Shown: positions 18,101-25,519 of the stretch, piece after piece | Layout: every line of letters starts with the position of its first letter | Position numbering within the stretch: the first letter of the stretch is position 1 | DNA from: Proteinivorax hydrogeniformans | GTDB taxonomy: Bacteria > Bacillota > Proteinivoracia > Proteinivoracales > Proteinivoracaceae | NCBI RefSeq assembly: GCF_040515995.1 | Contig: NZ_CP159485.1 | Location: 62,001 to 126,000 of the forward strand | DNA length: 64,000 nucleotides | Direction: 5' to 3' | The notes under the pieces: generated by a model | What the model was told of the DNA's origin: nothing | The model's database searches: none | What the model saw: only the letters and a program-made list of their open reading frames with translations | Position numbers and translations under genes: made by a program

Positions 18101-18573
18101 TGGAAGTGTCGCTAGAGTTTCCTTTGCCTAGCTATATACCTGATAAGTTGATGAACGATTCATTAAAAGTGTCATTTTATAGAAGAATATCACAATGCCA
18201 GACTTTTACATGTGTAGAGGTTATTGAAGACGAGCTAATGGATAGGTTTGGTAGATTGACAGAACCGGTAGAAAACCTACTTCACATTGCTAGGCTTAAG
18301 GTGTTAGCGCAAAAGCTAAAAATTAAAAGGATTAAGTGTAAAAGCCTAGGATATATAAACACTGCTGGCAATGAATACAGTATTGAAATAAAGTTTTATG
18401 AGGATAAAGTAGATATAGATGGTAGAAGTTTGCTAGAACTTAAACAAAAAAATCGCAAACTAGAGTTTTCTACAGTAGGTGGCCTAACAGTGGGGTTAAA
18501 GAAAATAAAAAAAGCTGATGTTCTGCATAAAACTGAAGAACTTTTGCACAGCTTAACTTCTTGTGAAAATTAA
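15106..18573 (+). CDS. mfd: Transcription-repair coupling factor Mfd
   Basis: SF2 DNA translocase that removes RNA polymerase stalled at DNA damage and recruits UvrA. The 1155-aa protein has an N-terminal UvrB-like region (about 1-330), a CarD/RID polymerase-binding domain near 470-550 (LQIGDYVVHTSHGIGIFKG), RecG-like helicase lobes with Walker A GDVGYGKTEVALRAA near 632 and IIDEEQRFGV near 730, QIRGRVGR near 905, and a C-terminal TRCF domain. AGAGGGGG before the ATG. It starts after a terminator; no clear promoter was found in the short gap. Full length, ordinary member. Confidence 0.97.
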   Translation: MLNLLSGNAEYKKIIENITKNKSQLVYGLSGGQKGFVLANIIKEEKCKLLILVNDKANLEKLRSQLQGYINEESIVVFPQNPMLPGEVDHSSKDIELQRIKTLAKIANEEVSAVIATATSALEFLPNIDFLKSKQVLFETDKEYDFEKISTKLTQSGYKKVDVVENKGQYTIRGDILDVYPVTKEAPLRLEFFGEQLETIKYFDISSQRSQKKVEKVQIFPATLTVLDEEGQTNLLKQLEDKLRTIKDITLRDKISGDIEKVQNKVQFNELNQYNYLVYKNPQSLVDILSHYVVALDETMIIRKELKEWEQDAKLRIKSLIESGKLIADIPLYFESEDFWRKLRQKTALHFTLLLRSMEGVKLDQSISLPFRQTPVFAGQVNMFFSEVKDMLKQGFKVYISYTTDSNKQKILKGLEEYNISTKVLDNKLVFHHGDIEEGFIYDGGQVAVFTENQIFKTSYQANKRKPKQSKLQVTDVSKLQIGDYVVHTSHGIGIFKGVKTLEVAGGKKDYIHLQYAKQDKLYVPLDQLEPLQKYIGSEGKEPKVNSLSGGEWSKITSKTKKSVEEMAEKLIELYAKRKSSQGHKFSADSTFQNQFEESFPYKETKDQHSAIKDTKADMMSSFPMERLLCGDVGYGKTEVALRAAMKAVLESKQVVVLVPTTVLAQQHYKTFIERFSDFPVNVEVFSRFRSKKQIQEGLVKLATGEVDIAIGTHRLLQKDVDFKDLGLMIIDEEQRFGVTHKEKLKQMKENIDVLMLSATPIPRTLHMSMLGIKDLSVIETPPEDRFPVQTYVLEYNKEAIRAAIKRELNRGGQVYFVYNKVSTISKMANDLQQMIPDARIAIGHGQMSETKLEKTMLEFLEGKHDILLSTTIIETGLDIPNVNTLIIYDADKFGLSQLYQIRGRVGRSKRLAYCYLTYQKDKVLTEIAQKRLQAIKEFTELGSGFKIAMRDLELRGAGNILGAEQHGFMVKVGFDLYCQMLEDAVDKLKGKPVKERPLEVSLEFPLPSYIPDKLMNDSLKVSFYRRISQCQTFTCVEVIEDELMDRFGRLTEPVENLLHIARLKVLAQKLKIKRIKCKSLGYINTAGNEYSIEIKFYEDKVDIDGRSLLELKQKNRKLEFSTVGGLTVGLKKIKKADVLHKTEELLHSLTSCEN

Positions 18574-18582
18574 TCAATATGC

Positions 18583-18611
18583 TTGTTTAACTTTCATTAC
18601 TTTGGTAAAAT
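18583..18611 (+). promoter_or_regulatory. Possible promoter of the PrsA-like gene
   Basis: TTGTTT (18583-18588), 17 bp, TAAAAT (18606-18611), in the 70-bp gap after mfd. Confidence 0.45.
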
Positions 18612-18643
18612 TAATACAACTTTAAAATGGGGAGTGGTATAAA

Positions 18644-19585
18644 TTGCTGAGAAAAAAAATCACAGCTATGACAGCGTTAGTATTGACAGTTATTATGCTA
18701 GCTGGATGTTTTAGTGGGGATGGTAATGTTGTAGCTGTTGTCGGTGATATGGAAATAACAAGGGAGGAACTAGAAAGAGAGATTGCCCTTCGTTATAAAA
18801 TATTTGGGCAACAGCAGGGTTTGCCTAAAGATGCTAAAGCGGACTTTTTAGAGCAGTTGATCAATCAAGAGCTATTATACCAAGAGGCGTTAAACCAGGG
18901 TGTAACACCTGACAAAGAAGATGTAATTAAAAGGTATGAGATGATTGAAAATGATTTAATAAATCAAATTTATGAAAGTGAGTCAGCGTTTATCAGGACC
19001 TTAGAAGAGTATGGAGCGACAACATCTGACTTTAAAGAGGTAATAGAGAAAATAGTAACCGTGGAAGGGTTGATTTCTAAGACAGATGGGGAGTTAGAGC
19101 GTGTGACAAGCGAAGAAATAGAGGAGTTTTATAATCAGAACATTCAAGCTTTTGCCGAAAGTGATAAGCGAAAAATAAGGCATATACTTGTGGGAAGCGA
19201 AAGTCAGGCAAATGCTATAATTACTAGAATCACGGAGCGAGAGGAAGATTTTGAAGAGTTGGCAATGGAGTTTTCCACCTGTCCTAGCGGTGAGAATGGC
19301 GGCAACCTTGGTCTTATTCCGCCTGATGGTTTAGATGGAGAATTTGCAGATGCCGCCTTTTCTATGGAAGTAGGTACTCTCAATGAAAGCCCTGTTAATT
19401 CAAGCTTTGGCTGGCACATTATTGAGGTGTTAGATGAAGAAAAAGGTTACGTCAGAGAGTTAGATGGTGAAGTGAAAAACCAAATAACAAACCATATAAT
19501 GCAACAAAGATCTAAGCAAGCAGAGGCAGATTTAATAAACAGGTTAAGACAAGAAGTAGATGTAAAAAATAGATTAAATGACTAA
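18644..19585 (+). CDS. PrsA-like lipoprotein, PpiC-type peptidyl-prolyl isomerase
   Basis: Secreted foldase anchored outside the membrane by a lipid. The signal peptide ends in lipobox LAGC (Cys at about 22). A SurA-like N-terminal helical region (about 30-150) precedes a parvulin/PpiC rotamase domain (about 178-270, KIRHILVGS, GENGGNLGLIP, FGWHIIEVL). 313 aa, as in PrsA. TTG start preceded by GGGGAGTGG. It sits between mfd and spoVT, a place where Clostridia often carry such a gene. It likely helps exported proteins to fold at the membrane-wall interface. Confidence 0.9.
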   Translation: MLRKKITAMTALVLTVIMLAGCFSGDGNVVAVVGDMEITREELEREIALRYKIFGQQQGLPKDAKADFLEQLINQELLYQEALNQGVTPDKEDVIKRYEMIENDLINQIYESESAFIRTLEEYGATTSDFKEVIEKIVTVEGLISKTDGELERVTSEEIEEFYNQNIQAFAESDKRKIRHILVGSESQANAIITRITEREEDFEELAMEFSTCPSGENGGNLGLIPPDGLDGEFADAAFSMEVGTLNESPVNSSFGWHIIEVLDEEKGYVRELDGEVKNQITNHIMQQRSKQAEADLINRLRQEVDVKNRLND

Positions 19586-19608
19586 ATTTTAACCTAGTGG
19601 TAAAAAAT

Positions 19609-19638
19609 GAATAAACTCCCTCTTTATGATAAATACTA
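19609..19638 (+). promoter_or_regulatory. Candidate sigma-G/sigma-F promoter of spoVT
   Basis: GAATA (19609-19613), 18 bp, AATACTA (19632-19638) differs from the forespore consensus GHATR-N18-CATWHTA at one position. B. subtilis spoVT is a sigma-G gene. Confidence 0.6.
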
Positions 19639-19671
19639 GCATTAGACTAGACTTACAGAGGAGGGAATAAT

Positions 19672-20217
19672 TTGAAGGCTACAGGTATTGTTAGGCGAAT
19701 TGATGATTTGGGTAGAGTTGTGATACCTAAAGAAATAAGGCGAACTTTAAAGATTAGAGAAGGAGATCCCTTAGAAATATTTGTTGATCGAGATGGAGAG
19801 GTAATATTAAAAAAATATTCGCCAATTGGTGAGCTAGGTGACTTTGCTAAAGAATACTCAGAATCGTTGTTTGAAACCTTAGGACATATTTGCGCAATAT
19901 CCGATAGAGATGCAATTATTTCAGTATCTGGTGGCTCTAAAAAAGAGTTTATGAACAAAAGCGTTGGAGACGCAGTTGAAAGGGCCATGGAAGAGAGAAG
20001 GACAGTTAAAACTAATACAGCTCCAGATAAAGGTTTAAATGTCTTAGAAGATGATAATATTGAGTTCTCAGACCAATTAGTAGCACCAATTATAGCAAAT
20101 GGCGACCCTATAGGATCAGTGATAATTTGTAGTAAAGAAGATAATATTATTTTTAAAGAAATAGAAGGAAAAATGGCAGAAGTAGCCGCAAGTTTTTTAG
20201 CAAAACAAATGGCTTAA
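19672..20217 (+). CDS. spoVT: Stage V sporulation protein T
   Basis: Forespore transcription regulator. The N-terminal AbrB-type swapped-hairpin DNA-binding domain (about 1-50, MKATGIVRRIDDLGRVVIPK) is joined to a GAF-like domain (about 55-178), the SpoVT architecture rather than the short AbrB. 181 aa, full length. TTG start with GAGGAGGG upstream. A forespore-type promoter precedes it and a strong terminator follows, so it is monocistronic. In B. subtilis SpoVT tunes the sigma-G regulon late in spore formation. Confidence 0.94.
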   Translation: MKATGIVRRIDDLGRVVIPKEIRRTLKIREGDPLEIFVDRDGEVILKKYSPIGELGDFAKEYSESLFETLGHICAISDRDAIISVSGGSKKEFMNKSVGDAVERAMEERRTVKTNTAPDKGLNVLEDDNIEFSDQLVAPIIANGDPIGSVIICSKEDNIIFKEIEGKMAEVAASFLAKQMA

Positions 20218-20244
20218 AAGGTGGTTATTACCACCTTTTTTGTT
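20216..20244 (+). terminator. Terminator of spoVT
   Basis: AAAAGGTGGT/ACCACCTTTTT with a TATT loop and T tail directly after the stop codon. Confidence 0.9.
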
Positions 20245-20316
20245 TAATTACATAAATTGTTGCAATTGGTCTATAATTAAGGTTAATGGAAAAGATTTAT
20301 TTAGGAGAGGGACGAA

Positions 20317-21951
20317 TTGAACAAAGAAAATGCATTGTTTGTAAAAGGAACTGCGATTTTGGCTTCGGCAGGCTTATTTGCAAGACTCATGGGGGCCGTT
20401 TATAGAATACCGCTTTTTGAGATACTTGGGGACGAGGGGATGGGATACTACCAAATGGCATATCCTGTTTACTCCTCTTTAATAGCAATTTCAACTGCAG
20501 GTATCCCTATAGCTATCTCTAAGCTGGTGTCCGAAAGGGTTACCCAAAAAGATCCCAGAGGAGCTGCCCAAATACTAAGGGTTGCTACTACACTTTTAAT
20601 TATTACAGGACTTTTTTTTTCAATTATTCTTTTCTTAGGTGCCGACTATTACGCTGAAAATATCTTAATGACACCTAAGGCTGTCTACTCCCTAAAAAGC
20701 ATCGCACCGGCTATTTTTCTAGCTGTTCTGATGTCGGCCTTTAGAGGTTTTTTTCAAGGCACTCAGAATATGGTCCCAACAGCCTTATCTCAAGTAGTAG
20801 AACAAATAGTTAGGGTAGTTACGATATTTATTTTAGCTGTGGCCTTTGTACCTATGGGGGTTGAATACGGTGCTGCTGGCGCTACTTTTGGTGCAGTTAT
20901 GGGCATGCTAGCAGCTTTATGTGTCATGATAGTTTTAGTTTACAGAAACAGAAGAAAACTTACCCAGATTCCTTCTAGAAACTTAGTGATACAGTACCGA
21001 AATAGGGACGTGTTAGGTCAAATAGTTAAGCTCGCCCTCCCTATAAGTATAGCTAGCATGGTTCTTCCCATAATACAATTAACCGATGCAACCTTAGTTC
21101 CAAGGAGGCTTGTAGCAGCAGGGTTTTCCAGGTCAGAAGCGGCTGCTTTATATGGGGTATTTACAGGAGCCGCTATGGTTTTGGTAAACGTCCCCACCCT
21201 TTTTACAACTGCCATGGCTAAAAGCTTAGTGCCTTCTATTTCTGAAGCTAACGCAGCCCAAAACTTAGGCGCCGTGAAAAGTAGAGCTGGCCTGGCTATA
21301 AGGTTGACTTTGTTGCTTGGGTTTCCATCAGCGTTGGGGCTGTTCATACTAGCTGAACCTATAGGGGTAATGTTATTTGACACCGCAGATGTAGCCATAA
21401 CCTTATCTATCGTCTGCTTTAGCATAATTTTTTTAACCCTTCACCAAACTACAGGTGCAATTCTTCAGGGGATGGGGAAAACATATATACCAGTTACAAA
21501 CCTATTTATAGGCGCTCTTTTAAAGATAATCTTAAACTATACCCTAACCGCTATACCAAGCTTAAATATTCGAGGTCCAGCAATAGGTACGGTTATATGC
21601 TACCTTATTAGCTCTAGCCTAAATCTATATATGGTTTACAAGGTTACAGGGGTTAAATTAACAGTGCGTGAATATATCTATAAGCCGGTTCTCACAAGTG
21701 TTATTATGGGACTTGTTGTTTGGGGAACCTATCAACTTGTGTCGGCAATCGGGTTATTTGAGTTTATAAGTAAGGTACATATGAGATTGCAGGTGACAGC
21801 TGAAACTTTATTTTCTATAACTGTGGGTATGCTCGCTTATGGGTTGTTACTATTGGTATTTAACGCTATAACGCAAAAGGAAATAGAATCAGTTCCTTTA
21901 ATAGGAAAAAGAGTGATACCATATCTTAAAAAGCTTAACTTACTTAAGTAA
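20317..21951 (+). CDS. MVF/MATE-type flippase, SpoVB/YabM family
   Basis: Membrane transporter of the MOP superfamily (PST/SpoVB/MurJ-like), 544 aa with about 14 hydrophobic segments. The start KGTAILASAGLFARLMGAVYRIPL and DEGMGYYQMAYPVYS are the conserved first helices of SpoVB/YabM proteins. Family members flip lipid-linked sugars for wall, cortex or exopolysaccharide. Position between spoVT and mazG is that of B. subtilis yabM. TTG start with AGGAGAGGG. A TATAAT at 20272 with a weak TTACAT 18 bp upstream may be its promoter. The exact lipid substrate is not evident. Confidence 0.88.
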   Translation: MNKENALFVKGTAILASAGLFARLMGAVYRIPLFEILGDEGMGYYQMAYPVYSSLIAISTAGIPIAISKLVSERVTQKDPRGAAQILRVATTLLIITGLFFSIILFLGADYYAENILMTPKAVYSLKSIAPAIFLAVLMSAFRGFFQGTQNMVPTALSQVVEQIVRVVTIFILAVAFVPMGVEYGAAGATFGAVMGMLAALCVMIVLVYRNRRKLTQIPSRNLVIQYRNRDVLGQIVKLALPISIASMVLPIIQLTDATLVPRRLVAAGFSRSEAAALYGVFTGAAMVLVNVPTLFTTAMAKSLVPSISEANAAQNLGAVKSRAGLAIRLTLLLGFPSALGLFILAEPIGVMLFDTADVAITLSIVCFSIIFLTLHQTTGAILQGMGKTYIPVTNLFIGALLKIILNYTLTAIPSLNIRGPAIGTVICYLISSSLNLYMVYKVTGVKLTVREYIYKPVLTSVIMGLVVWGTYQLVSAIGLFEFISKVHMRLQVTAETLFSITVGMLAYGLLLLVFNAITQKEIESVPLIGKRVIPYLKKLNLLK

Positions 21952-21962
21952 GGAGGGAAGCT

Positions 21963-22592
21963 ATGTCACAAATAAACGAACTTCTTGACGTTATACACCT
22001 GTTGCGCAGTGAAAACGGCTGCCCATGGGACAAAAAACAGACCCATACAAGCCTAATAAACTATGTTATAGAGGAAAGTTATGAAGTGAAAGATGCTATT
22101 TTATCAGGCGACATGAATAAAATAGAGGAAGAGTTGGGAGACTTATTATTACAGGTGGTACTTCACTGTCAGATTGCAAAGGAAAACGATGACTTCGACT
22201 TTGATAGTTGTTCAAAAAAAATTAAGGACAAACTAATCTTTAGACATCCACATATATTTAGAGATCAACATAAGGGCCCTATATCAGAGCAGGAAGTAGA
22301 AGCAATATGGAAAAGACAAAAGAAAAAAGAAAGCAAGGATTTTAACAACTTACAGGGATTACCCGCTCTTTTAAAAGCAGATAAATTTTTTAACACTGAA
22401 AGAGGTAAAAACGACATAGAAAAATACACACCACCTCAAAAAATATCCAAAATATCGGAAGATTTTAGGCAAGAAAGGGAAGAAGATATCTTAGAAATTG
22501 CCACTTATTTAATATATTTGTGCAAACAAAATGGTCATAGCTTAAACTATATTATGGAAAAAAGTGTAAATAATTTAACCGAAAATGACTAA
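21963..22592 (+). CDS. mazG: MazG-family nucleoside triphosphate pyrophosphohydrolase
   Basis: Hydrolyses (d)NTPs to monophosphate, acting as a house-cleaning enzyme. The start LLDVIHLLRSENGCPWDKKQTH and the metal-binding EESYE and EEELGDLLLQ are the MazG core (about 10-115). At 209 aa it lacks the N-terminal tetrapyrrole-methylase-like domain of B. subtilis YabN, so it is the MazG half alone, with a degenerate second repeat (NNLQGLPALLKADK onward). It begins 11 bp after the flippase gene and is likely cotranscribed. No S4-domain gene (rqcP/yabO) follows it, unlike in Bacillus. Confidence 0.92.
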   Translation: MSQINELLDVIHLLRSENGCPWDKKQTHTSLINYVIEESYEVKDAILSGDMNKIEEELGDLLLQVVLHCQIAKENDDFDFDSCSKKIKDKLIFRHPHIFRDQHKGPISEQEVEAIWKRQKKKESKDFNNLQGLPALLKADKFFNTERGKNDIEKYTPPQKISKISEDFRQEREEDILEIATYLIYLCKQNGHSLNYIMEKSVNNLTEND

Positions 22593-22647
22593 AATACCGT
22601 AAAAATAGCCTTTTTTAGTAAACTTTTTAAAAAAAACCTTTATTTTT

Positions 22648-22674
22648 GCAGGAATTACGGGAATAATCGAGAAT
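22648..22674 (+). promoter_or_regulatory. Candidate sigma-H promoter of the HU gene
   Basis: GCAGGAATT (22648-22656), 11 bp, CGAGAAT (22668-22674). It has the same -35 as the spoVG promoter and differs from the sigma-H consensus only at the purine of the -10 element. Confidence 0.6.
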
Positions 22675-22716
22675 AGGTAGTATGAAAATTTATATTTAAC
22701 CAGGAGGTAATGTTCT

Positions 22717-22989
22717 GTGAACAAAACTGAATTAATCCAAGGTGTAGCTGAAAAAAGTGGTTTAACTAAAAAGGATAGTGAAAAAGCTGCAAATGCAATG
22801 CTTGAAACTATTATCGAAGCTGTTAGCGCAGGTGACAAAGTACAGCTTATCGGTTTTGGAACATTTGAAGCAAGAGAAAGAGCAGCTAGAGAAGGTAGAA
22901 ACCCAAGTACTGGAGAAACTATTCAAATTCCAGCAACTAAGGTTCCTGCATTTAAAGCTGGTAAAGCATTCAAAGATACTGTTAAATAA
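22717..22989 (+). CDS. hup: DNA-binding protein HU
   Basis: Nucleoid protein that bends DNA non-specifically as a dimer. The 90-aa sequence [38 protein letters not shown] and [17 protein letters not shown] matches HU from end to end, including the beta-arm RNPxTG. GTG start with AGGAGGT. A strong terminator follows. In Bacillus this slot (after mazG) holds the S4-domain gene yabO; HU in this place is common in Clostridia. The candidate sigma-H promoter upstream would raise it on entry to sporulation. Confidence 0.95.
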   Translation: MNKTELIQGVAEKSGLTKKDSEKAANAMLETIIEAVSAGDKVQLIGFGTFEARERAAREGRNPSTGETIQIPATKVPAFKAGKAFKDTVK

Positions 22990-23020
22990 AAAAAGTCGGG
23001 CTTTTAGCCCGACTTTTTTT
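22988..23020 (+). terminator. Terminator of the HU gene
   Basis: AAAAAAAGTCGGGC pairs with GCCCGACTTTTTTT, a strong GC stem with a T7 tail. Confidence 0.93.
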
Positions 23021-23091
23021 ATTTAACCAGTAAAAGTATTTTTTATCCTCCCAAAAGCAATAATAAAAATAAAAGGGAGGACTTGTTTAAA

Positions 23092-24120
23092 ATGAAAAGA
23101 ACATTAAAATCCATTTTTATAGCCGTCACAGTTTTTATTTTAGTATTTGCTATGGTAGGCTGTAGAATACTTCAAAGACCCGAAGAAGCAGACCCTGTGC
23201 CAGAATCAGACAGTCCAGAAGAACAGGCGGTGTTGCCAGAAGTCTTAGACGCTGAAGAAGGACAAGAGCCATCGCTAGAAGTTTATTTGCATGAGGAGAA
23301 CCGTGTGGAGACCATGCAGATGGAGGAATATATAGAAGGGGTAGTAGCGGCAGAGATGAGGCCTAATTGGGATGAAGAAGCCTTAGCAGCTCAAGCGATA
23401 ATCGCTCGAACCTTTACTCTTCAAAAAATAGAAGCTGAAGGAGGGGTACAAGAAAGGAATGCTCATGCATCGACAGACATCCAAGAGTTTCAGGCCTATA
23501 ACCGTGATGCGGTAAATGAACAAGTACAGGCTGCTGTTGAAAGAACAAGAGGTGAAGTGGCTGTCTATGGAGGACAGTTTATTAGAGCGTGGTTCCATGC
23601 CTACTGTGGAGGAACAACCGCGACTGCTAAAGAAGGTTTAAACTATGCCGATGAAGAACCACCGTATATTCACCGTGTGGACTGCCCGTGTTATGAAGAA
23701 ATTGATGAAGAAGAAAGAGAGTTCGAGGTTAGCTTTAGTACTTCCCAGGTAAGAAATGCAGTACAGGAAATAACCGGTGAAGATCCAGGACAATTTCAAA
23801 GTGTAGAAATAGCTGAAGAATCGGAAGGTAGAGCTATTACACTAAATGTAGGAGATGTAGAAGTTAATGCTTCAGAACTTCGGATCAACCTAGGGAGTAC
23901 TGAGCTTAGGGCGACAGTAATTGAAGATATTACAGTGGCTGGAAACGAAGTAACCTTCACAGGTAGAGGATATGGTCATGGGGTAGGGATGTGTCAATGG
24001 GGTGCCTTCATTTTTGCCAGAGATGACGAAAAAAACGAAGGAGAAGTGGAAGATAAAAACGCAGAAGAAATAGTGGATTACTACTTTAAAGATGTAAGTA
24101 TTCAGAAGCTTTGGGATTAG
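23092..24120 (+). CDS. SpoIID/LytB-domain lipoprotein
   Basis: Cell-wall-linked lipoprotein with a SpoIID domain, the fold of SpoIID lytic transglycosylase and of the amidase enhancer LytB. Signal peptide with lipobox MVGC (Cys at about 24), an acidic linker (about 30-65), then the SpoIID domain (about 66-340) with VVAAEMRPNWDEEALAAQAI and the C-terminal GYGHGVGMCQWGA. ATG 23092 fits better than TTG 23083, which is only 2 nt from the GGGAGG. The wall-acting role is inferred from the family; as a lipoprotein it may be a vegetative or sporulation peptidoglycan enzyme. The ribosome site can pair with TCCTCCC at 23046-23052. Confidence 0.85.
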   Translation: MKRTLKSIFIAVTVFILVFAMVGCRILQRPEEADPVPESDSPEEQAVLPEVLDAEEGQEPSLEVYLHEENRVETMQMEEYIEGVVAAEMRPNWDEEALAAQAIIARTFTLQKIEAEGGVQERNAHASTDIQEFQAYNRDAVNEQVQAAVERTRGEVAVYGGQFIRAWFHAYCGGTTATAKEGLNYADEEPPYIHRVDCPCYEEIDEEEREFEVSFSTSQVRNAVQEITGEDPGQFQSVEIAEESEGRAITLNVGDVEVNASELRINLGSTELRATVIEDITVAGNEVTFTGRGYGHGVGMCQWGAFIFARDDEKNEGEVEDKNAEEIVDYYFKDVSIQKLWD

Positions 24121-24150
24121 CAAAGCTTATCTAGATTCTTTAAGATTCTT

Positions 24151-24200
24151 AAGTTTATGAGTATCGTTTGTACTCGTAAAACTTGAGATTCTTTTTTTTT
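24151..24200 (+). terminator. Terminator after the SpoIID-like gene
   Basis: AAGTTT..GAGTA pairs with TACTC..AAACTT around a small loop (24151-24184), followed after a few bases by a T10 run. Confidence 0.65.
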
Positions 24201-24286
24201 GAAAGCCTAACACTTCTAATTTTTGTGGTTATAAAAATGTGGTCAAAATCATATTTGATATAAAGAGAAAAAAGGAGGGGAATTAT

Positions 24287-24577
24287 TTGATTATCGAAAA
24301 AGAAGATATTAAACAACATAAGCTTGTGCTAATCAATCAAGAAGAGCTTGAAATAACAGGAATTGAAGATGTAGAAAGTTTTAATGAAGAGGAGGTAGTA
24401 CTAATAACTCAAAAGGGTAACCTTTTAGCAATTAGAGGTGAAGAGCTAAGCATAAAGCAGCTTAGCATTGAATCTGGCAAAGTGTCAGTAGAAGGTATAA
24501 TTTATGAGATAGCTTATTCTGGAGAGACAGGCTACGATAGCAAAAAAAGAGGAGTTTTTGATAAACTGTTTCGCTAA
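24287..24577 (+). CDS. yabP: Sporulation protein YabP
   Basis: Small sporulation protein of the YabP/YqfC family, needed for normal spore formation in B. subtilis; its biochemistry is unknown. Hallmarks are HKLVLINQEELEITGIEDV, then FNEEEVVLITQKGNLLAIRGEEL and VEGIIYEIAYS near the end. TTG 24287 is selected: AAGGAGGGG is about 8 nt upstream and the resulting 96 aa agrees with the family, whereas GTG 24239 has no ribosome site. yabQ starts 11 bp downstream, the conserved yabP-yabQ-divIC order. Confidence 0.9.
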   Translation: MIIEKEDIKQHKLVLINQEELEITGIEDVESFNEEEVVLITQKGNLLAIRGEELSIKQLSIESGKVSVEGIIYEIAYSGETGYDSKKRGVFDKLFR

Positions 24578-24588
24578 GAGGTGAACAA

Positions 24589-25104
24589 ATGGATAGCTTA
24601 GCATTGCAAGGTTATATTTTTTTGGTCATGGTAGCCCTTGGCATTTTATTAGGGATTCTTTTCGACGTTTATAGGTTCATAAAAGGGAGAACTGGACTAA
24701 AAGGGCTGCCACTTTACTTATGTGATGGGATATTTTGGGTAATAATAACAGCGATAGCTTTTTTCGTGTTGTTACTTAGTAACTGGGCTCAACTTAGAGT
24801 ATATATTTTTTTGAGTATATTTGCTGGCTTTATTTTCCACATAATGGTCATAAGCAAATCTTTTATCAAAGTGTTGATTAAAATAGAAAAAATCCTAATC
24901 TACATATGGAAAATAATCAGGAAGATAGCAAAAGTAATCTACAACATAGTAGCTTCTATATTCAAAGTGATTGCAAAAGTAATTAGTATCATATTATGGC
25001 CTATCACTTATCCAGTAAAAACTTTATGCTCATTTGCCTATAAGAAGTCAAAGTCCACTTCAGTTATCACTAAAATAATTCAGAAATTAAGCAGGAGAAA
25101 ATAA
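24589..25104 (+). CDS. yabQ: Spore cortex biosynthesis protein YabQ
   Basis: Membrane protein of the YabQ family, localised to the outer forespore membrane and required for cortex formation in B. subtilis. Four hydrophobic segments (about 5-25, 42-63, 70-92 and 115-145), a short loop with FDVYRFIKGRTGLKG and a basic tail. 171 aa. AGAGGTG upstream of the ATG, 11 bp after yabP. Assignment rests on topology plus position between yabP and divIC. Confidence 0.85.
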   Translation: MDSLALQGYIFLVMVALGILLGILFDVYRFIKGRTGLKGLPLYLCDGIFWVIITAIAFFVLLLSNWAQLRVYIFLSIFAGFIFHIMVISKSFIKVLIKIEKILIYIWKIIRKIAKVIYNIVASIFKVIAKVISIILWPITYPVKTLCSFAYKKSKSTSVITKIIQKLSRRK

Positions 25105-25153
25105 AATAATACAGAAAATAATATTAAGTACAATAAAAGATAGGAGTTTGGCT

Positions 25154-25447
25154 ATGGCAAAAGTTAAAAAGGTCAAAACTAAAGGCGGCAAGATACGCAA
25201 ATGGATTTTCATACTATTTTCAGCATATGTCGTATTTACTCTAGTGAATCAACAAGTTACAATGTGGAAGCTTAAGGATCAAAAAGCACACTATATCCAA
25301 GAAATAGATAAGCTTAAAGAGGAAGGCGATAAGCTTCAGCAAAAAGTAGAGTTATATAATGACTACGACTATATTGAAATGAAAGCACGTAAAAAATTAG
25401 GGTTCATAGGTGAGGATGAAGAGGTGTATATATTTCCTAATAATTGA
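25154..25447 (+). CDS. divIC: Septum formation initiator DivIC/FtsB family
   Basis: Bitopic division protein. A basic cytoplasmic N-terminus (KVKKVKTKGGK), one membrane helix (about 19-38) and an outside coiled coil (about 40-75, LKDQKAHYIQEIDKLKEEGDKLQQ) followed by EMKARKKLGFIGEDEEVY, the DivIC signature. About 97 aa. ATG 25154 has GGAG 7 nt upstream; an in-frame TTG at 25148 would put the start next to that site. It likely bridges FtsL and other divisome proteins. Last gene of the yabP-yabQ-divIC run; a new promoter follows. Confidence 0.9.
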   Translation: MAKVKKVKTKGGKIRKWIFILFSAYVVFTLVNQQVTMWKLKDQKAHYIQEIDKLKEEGDKLQQKVELYNDYDYIEMKARKKLGFIGEDEEVYIFPNN

Positions 25448-25453
25448 ACAAAA

Positions 25454-25482
25454 TTGACATTCCCGATTTATTTCAGTATAAT
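25454..25482 (+). promoter_or_regulatory. Full-consensus sigma-A promoter
   Basis: TTGACA (25454-25459), exactly 17 bp, TATAAT (25477-25482): a perfect consensus promoter ahead of the S1-domain gene, so that gene should be highly transcribed. Confidence 0.92.
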
Positions 25483-25519
25483 TAAGTCATATATATTTTA
25501 GGGGAGGAATTTTTGTATA

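Noticed and set aside
22778-23026. An 82-codon frame overlapping the HU gene
   Set aside because: It is a shifted reading of HU and runs through the HU terminator.
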